Counted from the first letter of the stretch, positions 27,227 to 37,383 are shown. The stretch: DNA of 64,000 nt from Chitinophagales bacterium (GCA_026003335.1 BPHB01000001.1:446591-510590), one strand, 5' to 3'. Notes: generated from the sequence alone by a model not told the origin. Numbers and translations: made by a program.

Positions 27227-29070
27227 TGCATCATCAACATTTTTTTCACAGTCTGTCCTTCAGACACACGCAAAGTGATAATGTAAGGCCCTCGCTCAAG
27301 ATGGGATAAAGGCACCTGCATTATTTGCCCGGCACTCATCAACCGGGTTTGAGCATAAACCACACGTCCCGTCAGATCGCAGATAGATAAATGAATCGGC
27401 TCCCCTTCTGCTGACGGCACTGACACCTGCAGTACCTGACCGGATACTGTAAGATGAAATGGTGCTTTGTCCGGCTCTGAAACCGCAGTGCCCAGAGCGC
27501 TTAAATGCTTTTCAGGTGAAATTACCGAACATCCCAGAGCATTAAAAAATTCAACCTGATAGGTGCCAGTATCGGTTACCATAAGCGTGCTGGTATTGGC
27601 TCCCGAAAGAGGCATACCATCTTTATACCATTGAATGTGTTTCACGGAAGAATTATGATTTACCGTATATAGCAAGCCGGTAGCCGGATTGTAGTAAAAC
27701 TCCGGAGTAAAAGGATATGGCACCACAGTAACGGTGAAATCATCACTTTGGGCAGCACACCCGTCAGCGCTCACAGCCTCCACCCAGTAAACACCCGCTT
27801 CTGCGGTAGAGTAAAAGGTATCGGTGACATGAGTCAGTGGAACCGAATCTTTAAACCATGCATATTGGTATATTTCGGAGCCGGAAATAAACAAAGTGGT
27901 TGTATCTCCTCCGCAGATACTGTCGCCCGGTAACGCATATACCTGCACTTCTGGTGTTACCCCAATAGTGATATTAAGGGTATCGGTAAATACATCGCTC
28001 ACCGTATCGTTGAGCATGATATCGCCATTGGTAGCAGTACCGGCCGAATCCGTCCACAGGAAGCTGCCACTGCCTACCTGAATCAAAGCTGCACCCAGAA
28101 AATCATCCGGTGAGCCCAACGGAGGTCCATTATCCTTGTCATATATTTCTATAGTGATAAAACCTGTGCCCACCGGAATGGGGATGGATAGGTTTTGCCA
28201 CGTAGCAGGCAGGGAGGCATTGGTTTTCTCGGAACTGGTATATCCGACTTCCGGAATTTTAAAGTATAGATCCGGAGCATTGAGGAATGCCGTGAGCTCT
28301 TCAATATCTCCGGTCCAGCTTCCATTTACCTGAATAACCCGCACGCGCCTGATTACATAGGCATAAACTGTGGTCTCCAGAGACACATCGTACTTGCCTG
28401 GCTGGCTATAGGTTTGTGCCGGGGGCGTCTGCATATTGCTGGTTTGCCCATTGCCGAAATCCCAGTGATAAGTAACGGGGTTTACCGGATTGGTGATATT
28501 GGCCTGAAAATGCAACGTCAGGGAATCACAGCTGGATAGGATGAAAGGCGTCACACTGAATGTAGACACACCCCCGGAGGTATCCGGCAATATTATAATC
28601 ACCGCATTACTGTATGTCTGCTGCTGATTTTTAACCTGTCCCACAACAGGTGCCGTCACATCCGCCAACAGATAAACTGTAAGCGGAAAGGTATCTGCCT
28701 GAATGGGTGTGCCACATAAGCGTACACATCCCACAGTATCTCCGCTCTGGGGATAATACTGATTGCCATTAGCAGAATGATTGGACTCCCAGCTTAAGCC
28801 CAGAGGCAGACCGGAAACCGCTGTTACCTGAATGCGATCTAACTGCACATATCCTCCGCCCGGAAGCAAAGTGGTATACACCTGTTTAGGCATATAAAAA
28901 GATATGTTTTCATCCAATGGATGATTTGCCATGCCTATCACCACAGTATCGCAAAGTCCTCCATCGGGATTATTTGCTGAACAATCTACCGGAGTGCATC
29001 CCGGACACTGCGCCTCCAGACGCATAACCATCCCCATCATGGAGACAATAATAAGAAGAGCCCTAAGCAT
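27223..29070 (-). CDS. T9SS sorting-domain protein with PKD and C2-like domains
   Basis: Secreted multidomain protein of about 615 residues from Met at 29070; Met at 29124 would add 18 residues ahead of the signal peptide (MLRALLIIVSMMGMVMRLEA). Residues 20-160 are an uncharacterised N-terminal domain rich in Cys (QCPGCTPVDCSANNPDGGLC). A PKD-type domain lies at about 185-255 (VTYHWDFGNGQTS, YSQPGKYDVSLET). A C2-like domain lies at about 255-340 (DLYFKIPEVGYTSSEKTN ... LSIPIPVGTGFITIEIYDKD ... DDFLGAALIQV), with aspartates placed as in calcium-binding C2 loops. Two Ig/PKD-like segments follow (ICGGDTTTLFISG, and IQWYKDGMPLSGANTSTLMV), then the sorting domain at 545-615 ending TLRVSEGQTVKKMLMMH. 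Substrate unknown. Confidence 0.85.
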   Translation of the reverse strand: MLRALLIIVSMMGMVMRLEAQCPGCTPVDCSANNPDGGLCDTVVIGMANHPLDENISFYMPKQVYTTLLPGGGYVQLDRIQVTAVSGLPLGLSWESNHSANGNQYYPQSGDTVGCVRLCGTPIQADTFPLTVYLLADVTAPVVGQVKNQQQTYSNAVIIILPDTSGGVSTFSVTPFILSSCDSLTLHFQANITNPVNPVTYHWDFGNGQTSNMQTPPAQTYSQPGKYDVSLETTVYAYVIRRVRVIQVNGSWTGDIEELTAFLNAPDLYFKIPEVGYTSSEKTNASLPATWQNLSIPIPVGTGFITIEIYDKDNGPPLGSPDDFLGAALIQVGSGSFLWTDSAGTATNGDIMLNDTVSDVFTDTLNITIGVTPEVQVYALPGDSICGGDTTTLFISGSEIYQYAWFKDSVPLTHVTDTFYSTAEAGVYWVEAVSADGCAAQSDDFTVTVVPYPFTPEFYYNPATGLLYTVNHNSSVKHIQWYKDGMPLSGANTSTLMVTDTGTYQVEFFNALGCSVISPEKHLSALGTAVSEPDKAPFHLTVSGQVLQVSVPSAEGEPIHLSICDLTGRVVYAQTRLMSAGQIMQVPLSHLERGPYIITLRVSEGQTVKKMLMMH

Positions 29071-29188
29071 AAAAGTGAATATAACAGGTACTTGATGAAT
29101 CAAAGATAAGCAGCCAGCTTGCATTTTACATGCTGAGCCGGGTCAGAATGAAAAAAACATCAGGAATACGGCAAAAAGGGAAATTCTA

Positions 29189-29196
29189 TATCTTTG
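29189..29196 (+). promoter_or_regulatory. Bacteroidota -7 element before first TonB-dependent receptor
   Basis: TATCTTTG fully matches TAnnTTTG, 104 nt before the likely ATG at 29300. No clear TTG at -33. The leader between it and the start would be long for a simple promoter, so a regulatory leader or a start nearer 29240 is possible. Confidence 0.35.
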
Positions 29197-29299
29197 ACCG
29201 CTTTCATGCATTTTAAATCCACAACAGGATAAAGGAAAGATGCCCTTTGTCAATATTTTAGACATTACTTTATCTGAAAAATTTTTAAAGCACGTGCAA

Positions 29300-31792
29300 A
29301 TGAAACCTTTTAGTAAGATGCTTTTAACAACTATTCTTGGCTTTCTGCTTATTCAAATCGGATTTGCTCAAAAAGGCAGTCTGAAAGGGACCGTAACCGA
29401 TGAAAAAAGTGGTGAACCCATTCCGTTTCTCAATGTATACACTGCCGACAAAAGCGTAGGGGCAACCACCGATTTTGATGGTCAATACACCCTGGAATTG
29501 GAAGCCGGTACTTACGAAATCATTTTCTCCTCAGTGGAATATGGAAAAACAACAAAAACTGTAACTATCCGCTCAGGTGAAACCACCACGCTGAATGTAG
29601 CCCTTGTGAAAGCGGATATAAAGATGGAAACCATCCTTGTGAAAACCGAAAAGTATGCCAAACCGATAGAAGAGGTGGTGACATCTATGGACGTAATTAA
29701 ACCCAATGTGATTGAAAACAAAGGCGCAACAGATGTAACCGTAGCACTGGAACAATCACCCGGACTTACCATCGTAGATAACGAACCGCAACTGCGTGCC
29801 GGCAGCGGATACAGCTTTGGGGCTGGCAGTCGGGTGGCTATTCTGGTAGATGACCTGCCTCTGATGACCGGTGATGCAGGCCGACCAAGCTGGGGTTATA
29901 TACCAATTGAAAACATTGAGCAGGTGGAAATTATTAAAGGCGCAGCATCCGTACTTTATGGTTCAGCGGCTTTAAACGGTGTAATCAATGTAAGAACGGC
30001 TTACCCTAAAACAGAACCTATGACAAGAATAACCCTGAACACAGGAGTATATGATGCTCCGGCCAGAAAAGAGGCTAAATGGTGGGAGGAAAATTTTCCG
30101 TTTTACTCTAATATCAGCTTTCTGCATTCACGCAGGGTCACCAATTCACCCAATGATAAAGTAAACTTCTCTTTTGTGGTAGGGGGCAATGCCAATGTGG
30201 AAAATGGCTTTATCGGCCCGCCTCCCACAGATGCCGAAACAAAAGTACCTGAGTGGGAGACATTACGTAACCAGGGTAAAATAACGCAGCAGCAATATGA
30301 AGATTCTCTGAAAACGCTTTCCAAGGAATTAAAAAAAGGAGAATTTGAAAACCGGGCGCGCATCAATTTCAACACCTACTTCAAAATTCCCAAAGTAAAA
30401 GGTCTGGCTTTCGGGATAAACGCCAATTTGATGTATGGCCGCTCAGCCAGTTCTCTCATCTGGCTCAATAATGACGATGGCCTTTTACGCGCCTACCCGG
30501 GAGCTCTTACCACTACCCTGCAGACCACCTTCAACGTTGATCCTTACATAAGCTTCTTTGACAGCAAAGGCAACAAGTATTCCTTTAACTCCAGAATCTT
30601 TTATCAGAATAATGATAATGACAACAACCAGCAAAACCAAAATACCGTTTACTATGGTGAATTCCGATACATCAAAAATTTGCAACGGGTAAAGAATTTT
30701 ACCATTTCAACCGGAGCAATGGGTAATTATGTGGTAGCTTCCTCACAGCTGTTTGCCGGAAACTATACCCAGGGCAATATTGCTATTTATGCTCAGATGG
30801 ATGTGAAAGTGCTGGACAGACTCACCCTAACCGCTGGCGGTCGCTGGGAATATTTCCGTGTTGCCGGGGATACAGTTCCTACCTTCTCGGATAATGAACC
30901 AGTAGGACGCCTCGGACTAAATCTCCGTGTTGCACGGGCTACTTACTTTAGAGCATCATTCGGACAAGGATTTCGCTTCCCCACTATTGCCGAACGCTAT
31001 ATTGAAACCACCGTTGGAGGTATTCCCATTGTATCCAACCCTAGCCTCAAGCCAGAGAAAAGCTGGAATCTGGAAGCTGGTCTTAAGCAGGGTATCAAAA
31101 TCGGAAAGTTTCTCGGTTACATTGATGTAGCTGGGTTTTTACAACAATATAGAGACTACGTGGAATTTATAGCAGCGCTCTGGAACAAACCCGACCTGAA
31201 CCGCCCGGGGAGTTCCGCAGCTAAACTGGGGCTGGGATTCAAATCGCAAAACACCAACCGCACCCGCGTGTCAGGTCTTGAGCTGACTGTCCTCGGACAG
31301 GGCAACTTTACGGACATATTCGCCCTCAATATTCTGGCCGGTTACACCTGGGCGCGCCCCGTCAGCCTTGACCCCAATAAAGAATTTGCCCGCGATGTGA
31401 ACGACCAGCCTCTTACTTACATCAACTCCAGTACCGATACATCAAACTACATCCTCAAATACCGCTACGAGCATCTGGTGAAAGCGGATATTGAACTGCA
31501 CATAAAATGGTTTGCCATAGGAGGCAGCTACAGATACTACAGTTTTATGCAAAACGTAGATGCTATATTCTACAATCCTTTGATTAACACACTGGGTATT
31601 GATGCCAAAGGTTACCGCGATGCCAATCACCATCCTGAACACGTTTTTGACTTCCGCATCTCCGCACAAATCGCCAGGCACTCTAAAGTTTCTTTCATAG
31701 TAAACAATGCTTTCAACCGGGAATATGCCCTGCGCCCTCTGGTTATCAATCCACCCCGGTCCTACGCTCTGCAGTATGCAGCAACTTTTTAA
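29300..31792 (+). CDS. TonB-dependent receptor with carboxypeptidase-regulatory-like N-terminus
   Basis: Outer-membrane active transporter, about 830 residues. The frame opens at 29240, but Met at 29300 begins a clean signal peptide (MLLTTILGFLLIQIGFA). Residues about 24-105 are a carboxypeptidase-D regulatory-like domain (GSLKGTVTDEKSGEPIPFLN ... TTDFDGQYTLELEAGTYEI). The plug follows with VEEVVTSMDVIKPNVIE-like TonB-box region, SRVAILVDDLPLMTGD and EQVEIIKGAASVLYGSAALN. The barrel occupies residues 240-830 and ends with an aromatic (YALQYAATF). There is no SusD partner after it, so it is not of the SusC type. A second receptor of the same family follows 101 nt later. Substrate cannot be read from sequence. 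Confidence 0.92.
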   Translation: MKPFSKMLLTTILGFLLIQIGFAQKGSLKGTVTDEKSGEPIPFLNVYTADKSVGATTDFDGQYTLELEAGTYEIIFSSVEYGKTTKTVTIRSGETTTLNVALVKADIKMETILVKTEKYAKPIEEVVTSMDVIKPNVIENKGATDVTVALEQSPGLTIVDNEPQLRAGSGYSFGAGSRVAILVDDLPLMTGDAGRPSWGYIPIENIEQVEIIKGAASVLYGSAALNGVINVRTAYPKTEPMTRITLNTGVYDAPARKEAKWWEENFPFYSNISFLHSRRVTNSPNDKVNFSFVVGGNANVENGFIGPPPTDAETKVPEWETLRNQGKITQQQYEDSLKTLSKELKKGEFENRARINFNTYFKIPKVKGLAFGINANLMYGRSASSLIWLNNDDGLLRAYPGALTTTLQTTFNVDPYISFFDSKGNKYSFNSRIFYQNNDNDNNQQNQNTVYYGEFRYIKNLQRVKNFTISTGAMGNYVVASSQLFAGNYTQGNIAIYAQMDVKVLDRLTLTAGGRWEYFRVAGDTVPTFSDNEPVGRLGLNLRVARATYFRASFGQGFRFPTIAERYIETTVGGIPIVSNPSLKPEKSWNLEAGLKQGIKIGKFLGYIDVAGFLQQYRDYVEFIAALWNKPDLNRPGSSAAKLGLGFKSQNTNRTRVSGLELTVLGQGNFTDIFALNILAGYTWARPVSLDPNKEFARDVNDQPLTYINSSTDTSNYILKYRYEHLVKADIELHIKWFAIGGSYRYYSFMQNVDAIFYNPLINTLGIDAKGYRDANHHPEHVFDFRISAQIARHSKVSFIVNNAFNREYALRPLVINPPRSYALQYAATF

Positions 31793-31893
31793 GATGTACT
31801 CAACAGAAGAGCATTTGACCAAGCTCAATTTGCTCCTGAACAGGGAGTGTTATTATTGCTTCCGGAATTTGGTTCTGATTTAAACGAGCTCAA

Positions 31894-34270
31894 ATGAAAA
31901 GTACTTTATTTCTCTTGGTGTGTCTGGTGCTGACATCTGTGAGGAGTATTGGGCAGGAGGGAAAAGTGTTCGGGAAAATTACGGATGCTGAAACCCATGA
32001 ACCTTTGGTAGGAGCACATGTAGTGGCAGAGCCTACCCTTATTACCGAAGGTACAGCTAAAGAAATTAAGCCCAAAATCATCACCACGGATATAGAAGGT
32101 AAATATACCTTTCAGCTGCCTCCCGGCACATGGACTATTGACGTTAAATACATCGGCTATGAGCGGGTCCGGCAGCGCATTAAGGTGGCGGCCAACACCG
32201 AAACAGAAGTTTCCTTTTCCCTGAACCCGGAAGCCCTCGGGCTGGAACTGGTTACGGTTTCGGCTTCCAAATACGAAAAAAAGCTGGGTGAAGAATCCGT
32301 TTCCATTCAGGTACTTACTCCCGAGTTTATCCAAAACAACAATGCTATTACATTGGATGAAGCTATTGACAAAGTTCCCGGAGTAAACATGATTGGCGAA
32401 ACAGTAAATATCCGGGGCGGAGCTGGCTACTCAGCCAATGCCGGCAGTCGGGTGCTGATGTTGCTGGATGATGTGCCCTGGATGACACCGCACAACTCGG
32501 GAATAGAGTTTTGGGCGCTTCCTCTGGAAAGTATCAAACAGGTAGAAATCATTAAAGGGGCGTCCTCCACTTTTTATGGTTCCGCTGCCCTCAACGGCAC
32601 CATGAACCTCATTACCGAAAACCCTAAACAAGAGCCCTATTATAAAATACTCGCGTTTTATGGCGCTTATGAAAACCCCTTCAAAGGCAACAAAAAAAAA
32701 TACTACTGGTCAGATCGCCCGCGCATGTTCAACGGCTTTGCCTTTGTGCATCGTAGAAAATTCAATGACAAATTTGACCTGTCACTCAATACAGCCTTCA
32801 ACCGTGATGAGAGCTACCTCTATAAGGATGAAAAAAATATCCTGCGCGGCTTCCTAAAACTAAGATACCGCCCTACTGAAAATCTGACTATCGGAGTGGG
32901 TACGAATGTCGCCTATCAGTATGGTGATTTTTATTTTATCTGGGCTGCAGATACACTTCCCAACGGGCAGAGTATATAGCTGGAACAATACCCCTACAGG
33001 CGATAGCCTGGCTTATGTATTGAACGAACCAGACATGCACACCTTCCGTTACCTGCCCATCAACATAGATCCCTACCTCATTTTCTTTGATAAGCGCGGA
33101 CACAAGCACCATTTTAAGGTAAGATATTATTACATCAAGACACGCAACTCCAATAACGAAAACACCAATGCATGGCTCGGCTATGGAGAATATAATTTCC
33201 ACAGTCGTTTGCGCATTAAGTCGGTGATATTTGATTTTGTAACCGGGGCATCGTTCAGTTATTCTTCAGTAGAAAGTGCCATATTCGGTAAACGCAACTC
33301 AACCAATGCGGCCGCTTTTTTCCAAATGGATACCCGCCTGTTTGACCAGCTCACGCTTACCTGCGGCATCAGAGGAGAAATATACAAACTGGATACTCTG
33401 CCTTTGGCCACAGCCGAACACTCCCTCAGCGGCCCGGTTATTTTCAGGCTGGGAGCCAACTACGCCATTCTGAAAGCCACCCATATACGAGGATCTTTTG
33501 GACTAGGATACCGTTATCCCAGCATTGCCGAAAAATATGTGAAAACGATAAGGGCAAATCAGTATGTCATACCCAATCCTGAACTTAAGCCAGAGAGCAG
33601 CTGGAGTGCAGAGTTAGGCTTTAACCAGGGCTTCAAGTTAGCCAGCTGGATTGGCTACATTGATCTGGCTGGATTTGTAACCCAATATGATGATATGCTG
33701 GAGTTTACGGTGGCTCCTAATAAGGAGAAAGTTAAATATTATCCCAGCGTTCCTCCCTTGTTTGTCTTTTGGTCTGAAAATATCTCTGACACCCGCATTT
33801 CCGGACTTGAAGTATCCGCCATGGGGCAGGGTAAAATTGGAAATGTAACGGCTAATCTGCTCATTGGCTATACCTACATGCACCCGATTGATCGTAATTA
33901 TGATCCCTTCGGTCCCGATAGCCTCAAATATCAGGGCCGCTCCAACATCCTCAACTGGAGATTCAAACATACCGCCAAAGGCGACATGGAATGTTCATAC
34001 AAGGGCTTTATGGTAGGATTCACCACTTTCATCAATAGTTTTATGGAAAACATTGATCCTTTGATAGAATTGATACCCGGGGTAAAAGCTTACCGTGAAG
34101 CTCATCATGGCCCGACCTATTCGGTAGATGCCCGCGTGGGGTACAGTTTAAATGAACAGACCAAACTTACTTTCATCGCCAAGAACTTAACCAATAAGCA
34201 AAATTCCATTCGTCCTGCATATGTGGAAGCCCCGCGTAACTATACGCTTCAGCTTTCCTACGAATTCTAA
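31894..34270 (+). pseudogene. TonB-dependent receptor, frameshifted into two frames
   Basis: One receptor gene is split between frame 31894-32979 (361 residues) and frame 32906-34270. The first part carries the signal peptide (MKSTLFLLVCLVLTSVRSIG), carboxypeptidase-regulatory domain (GKVFGKITDAETHEPLVGAH) and plug (SRVLMLLDDVPWMTPHNSGI, QVEIIKGASSTFYGSAALNG). The second continues the barrel from VYSWNNTPTGDSLAY to the aromatic end YTLQLSYEF. The frame changes by one base within the overlap; the GGG run at 32965-32967 is the likely site, since removing one G gives the smooth reading ...TLPNGRVYSW... A repaired protein has about 792 residues. It is similar to the preceding receptor along its length, so the pair looks like a tandem duplication. 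A sequencing error is as likely as a true mutation. Confidence 0.88.
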
Positions 34271-34357
34271 CTGCGGAAAGCTACACTGCACACCCCATTG
34301 CCGGTAAATTACATCGCTTTTAACGGGGCTATACTCTAACTTCGTAAGCCCAAACAA

Positions 34358-36097
34358 ATGATACATTCCGGTATGTTTAAAGCTGGTGTAGCCAAAGCAG
34401 ATATCACCGCCTTCAAAAAAGGTGTTGGAATGATGGGATATGGCATGTGGCACAACCGCGTGCTGGAAAGAGGCACCGGCCTGTCCGCCCGGGCATTTGT
34501 CTTTGAGAGCGCTTCAGGCAAAAAAGTGGCATTGGTCGTAGCTGAAATTGCCATGATCACCATTTCCATAAAAAAAGGTGTCATCAAAAAACTCTCCCGC
34601 TTCTATCCCGAACTTGGATTTACTAATGACAACGTCCTGCTTACCGCACAGCATACCCATAGTGGACCGGGCGGATACTCTCATTACGGTTTCTACAATT
34701 TCAGCATTCCGGGCTTTGTACCGGATGTATATCAGGCCATAGTGGACGGCATTACCCAGGCCATTGTGGAAGCCGCCCTTAAAACCGTACCGGCAAAATT
34801 GTACCTCACAAAAAGCACTTTCCCTCCCCATGCAGAGGTGGCTTTCAATCGTTCCCTGAAAGCATTTAATCGCAATCCCGAAGTAAAAAAATATCATGAT
34901 GACGAAGCACATCTGGCTGTGGACCGCGACACCTGGGTACTGAAAATTGAAGACCTCTCCGGCAGGCCTCTGGGTTTACTCAACTGGTTTGGGGTACACT
35001 GCACCAGTGTCCATAGTGACAACCATGCAATTTGTTATGACAACAAAGGCTACGCTGCTCAGTTTACCGAAGACACCCTGAGAAAAGACTCGGGCAATCC
35101 CCACTTCCTCGCAGCCTTTGCACAGAGCGCTGCAGGTGATGTAAGCCCCAATTTCATTTTTGATGAAAGGAAAAAATGGATGCGGGGAAAATTTGAAAAC
35201 GATTTTGAAAGCGCAGCCTACAACGGTCGGCTGCAATTTGAGCAGGCTGTTGCCGCAATGGAATCATCGCCTCAGGAAGAAGTAAAAGGCGACATTGATT
35301 ACTGCCTCATGTACTCCAACTTTTCTAACCTCACACCCGACCCGGAGTTTACCGGCAACCACCCGGATGCATGCACCTCTCCGGCCTGTCTGGGTGTAGC
35401 CTTTGCCAAAGGTACGCTGGAAGGTCCCGGACTCACTCCCCTGCAGGGGGAAATAGCATCCCTGCTGGCCGACCTTATCAAATCATGGGAATTGGCCACC
35501 AGCCCGTTTATCAGCAGACAAGAAAGGGAGATGCTTTTCAGAAAATTCAAAGCGCAGAGCCCCAAAAAAATTCTCTTTGAAACCGGGGAAAGAAAAATAC
35601 TCGGCACCCGCAACGTCAAAAATCTCATCATCCCCGCATGGGCTGACCCGGCCATCGCTACCCTGAAAGCGCATCATAAAAGCGGAAGCCTTGATTTCAA
35701 GCCATGGACCCCGCAAACACTACCTCTGCAAATCGTACTACTGGGCAATATCGCGCTGGTAGCCATACCCGGTGAAATTACCACTGTGGCAGGCTGGCGG
35801 CTGCGCGACTCACTGCATGCATTACTCAGAAAAAAAGGCATTATCCATGTCCAGCTCACCTCCTACGCAAATGCTTACAGCGGTTATATCACAACCTATG
35901 AGGAATATCATGCACAATGCTATGAAGGTGGCCACACCGTTTTCGGTAAGTGGACTCTTGCTGCTTTCCAGACGCAATTTAAAAAACTTGCCGTTCAACT
36001 ATTAAAACATCCGGCCGAGCGCGACATCCCGCAGGACGTGCATCCGGCTCATTTTACGGATGAAGAACTTAAAAAACGCAGCTTTGCCGAAGCCTGA
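34358..36097 (+). CDS. Neutral/alkaline ceramidase-like hydrolase
   Basis: Zinc amidase family that splits ceramide into a sphingoid base and fatty acid. 579 residues. The N-terminal domain has the family signature FKAGVAKADIT, the zinc site TAQHTHSGPGGYSHYGFYN near residue 95, NWFGVHCTSVHSDNHAICYD with DNKGYAAQF near 215-235, and GYITTYEEYHAQCYEGG with VFGKWTLAAF near 510-535, matching the conserved GYxTTxEEYxxQxYEGG block. Classical bacterial ceramidases add about 130 residues of Ig-like domain at the C-terminus; here only about 40 residues remain after that block. No signal peptide is seen, so a cytoplasmic enzyme is likely, unlike the secreted Pseudomonas type. It follows the receptors on the same strand, and a PLP enzyme overlaps or abuts its 3' end. 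Confidence 0.85.
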   Translation: MIHSGMFKAGVAKADITAFKKGVGMMGYGMWHNRVLERGTGLSARAFVFESASGKKVALVVAEIAMITISIKKGVIKKLSRFYPELGFTNDNVLLTAQHTHSGPGGYSHYGFYNFSIPGFVPDVYQAIVDGITQAIVEAALKTVPAKLYLTKSTFPPHAEVAFNRSLKAFNRNPEVKKYHDDEAHLAVDRDTWVLKIEDLSGRPLGLLNWFGVHCTSVHSDNHAICYDNKGYAAQFTEDTLRKDSGNPHFLAAFAQSAAGDVSPNFIFDERKKWMRGKFENDFESAAYNGRLQFEQAVAAMESSPQEEVKGDIDYCLMYSNFSNLTPDPEFTGNHPDACTSPACLGVAFAKGTLEGPGLTPLQGEIASLLADLIKSWELATSPFISRQEREMLFRKFKAQSPKKILFETGERKILGTRNVKNLIIPAWADPAIATLKAHHKSGSLDFKPWTPQTLPLQIVLLGNIALVAIPGEITTVAGWRLRDSLHALLRKKGIIHVQLTSYANAYSGYITTYEEYHAQCYEGGHTVFGKWTLAAFQTQFKKLAVQLLKHPAERDIPQDVHPAHFTDEELKKRSFAEA

Positions 36098-36104
36098 TTC
36101 ATAC

Positions 36105-37295
36105 ATGTATCCTTCTTATTCATACTATAAAAACAGCATAAAGGGGTTAACATTGCCACTGGCTTTGGTTGATCTGAAACTCTTTGATGAGAACGCACAA
36201 CTCATTGCCCAGCGAGCAGGTAATAAAAAAATTCGCATAGCCACCAAGTCTTTACGTTGCATAGCCCTGATAAAACGTGCCCTTCAATCCCATCCTGCTT
36301 ATAACGGCTTAATGTGTTATTCTGCTGAGGAAGCTGTTTGGCTAAGTCAAAAAGGGTTTGATGACATCCTCATCGGATATCCCGTATGGCATGAAAAATC
36401 TGTTGAAGCGGCTTGCAGCGAACTGCATAAAGGAAAAACGATAACCTTCATGGTGGACCTTCCGGAGCACATACACCACCTCAACACCATAGGCGAAAAA
36501 TCCCAAACCATTATTCCGCTATGTATAGACGCAGACATGTCTTCGGTGTTTTGGGGGTTGAGATTTGGTGTATGGCGGTCTTCCATAACACGTACCGAAC
36601 AAGCACTTGTTCTCTATGAAAAAATTAAAAACTACCCGTGGGTGCAGTTGGTTGGGCTGATGGGCTATGAGGCCGCCATTGCCGGAGTAGGCGATAATTT
36701 ACCTGGCAAGCGAGTGCAAAACCTGATAGTGCGGGTACTCAAACACTGGTCGGCAAAAGAAGTAGCCCAGCGTAGAGATGCTATGGTGAAAGCCCTCCGT
36801 AAGGCGGGGGCTCAACTGCGTTTTGTCAATGGTGGCGGCACCGGCAGCCTGGAATGGACCACACAAGAACAGGCAGTGACGGAGGTAACTGCCGGTTCGG
36901 GCTTTTATGCTTCTGCCCTGTTTGATTTCTACACTAACTTCCGTCATAAGCCGGCTGCAGTCTTTGCTCTGGAAATAACCCGTCATCCGGCACCTCACAT
37001 ATTCACCTGCCATGGAGGAGGATATATTGCTTCAGGAGCAGTGGGTGCCGATAAGCAACCTCGCCCCTACCTTCCGGAAGGTATGCAACTCATTGCCCAG
37101 GAAGGTGCCGGAGAAGTGCAAACCCCTATCTACTATTCCGGCATGGAACAGCTCGCATTAGGCGATCCTGTTTTTTTCCGACATGCAAAGGCCGGTGAAC
37201 TATGTGAACGCTTCAACGAGCTGCTTCTCATAGACAACGGCCGTATCGCTGATACGGTGCCGACCTATCGCGGAGAAGGGAAATGCTTTGTGTAA
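36105..37295 (+). CDS. Fold-III PLP enzyme, D-threonine aldolase/amino acid deaminase-like
   Basis: About 396 residues from the ATG at 36105, 7 nt after the ceramidase stop; an in-frame ATG at 36060 would overlap it by 38 nt. The alanine racemase-type N-terminal barrel begins PLALVDLKLFDENAQLIAQR, and the PLP lysine is in IRIATKSLRCIALIKRA near residue 54. The barrel continues with MCYSAEEAVWL, GLMGYEAAIAGVGD, and FVNGGGTGSLEW (phosphate binding). The C-terminal beta domain carries FTCHGGGYIASGAVGADKQP, the site where D-threonine aldolase and D-serine dehydratase relatives hold a metal. It probably acts on a D- or 3-hydroxy amino acid. Its coupling to the ceramidase-like gene is of interest for amino-alcohol or amino-acid lipid turnover, but this is inference. 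Confidence 0.82.
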   Translation: MYPSYSYYKNSIKGLTLPLALVDLKLFDENAQLIAQRAGNKKIRIATKSLRCIALIKRALQSHPAYNGLMCYSAEEAVWLSQKGFDDILIGYPVWHEKSVEAACSELHKGKTITFMVDLPEHIHHLNTIGEKSQTIIPLCIDADMSSVFWGLRFGVWRSSITRTEQALVLYEKIKNYPWVQLVGLMGYEAAIAGVGDNLPGKRVQNLIVRVLKHWSAKEVAQRRDAMVKALRKAGAQLRFVNGGGTGSLEWTTQEQAVTEVTAGSGFYASALFDFYTNFRHKPAAVFALEITRHPAPHIFTCHGGGYIASGAVGADKQPRPYLPEGMQLIAQEGAGEVQTPIYYSGMEQLALGDPVFFRHAKAGELCERFNELLLIDNGRIADTVPTYRGEGKCFV

Positions 37296-37375
37296 AGCTC
37301 ACTCCCAGGCTTATATCTTACATTTTTAGCACATCTGCCCTTTCTGAAATGAAAAACATTGACCTGAAATTATTT

Positions 37376-37383
37376 TAATTTTG
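37376..37383 (+). promoter_or_regulatory. Bacteroidota -7 element before tRNA-His
   Basis: TAATTTTG fully matches TAnnTTTG and lies 15 nt before the tRNA 5' end. A TTG at 37359-37361 is 14 nt upstream of the element, shorter than the usual 17-23. Confidence 0.45.

Noticed and set aside
29300-34270. SusC/SusD polysaccharide uptake pair
   Set aside because: No SusD-like lipoprotein follows either receptor and the receptors lack the long SusC size, so a starch-type locus is not supported.
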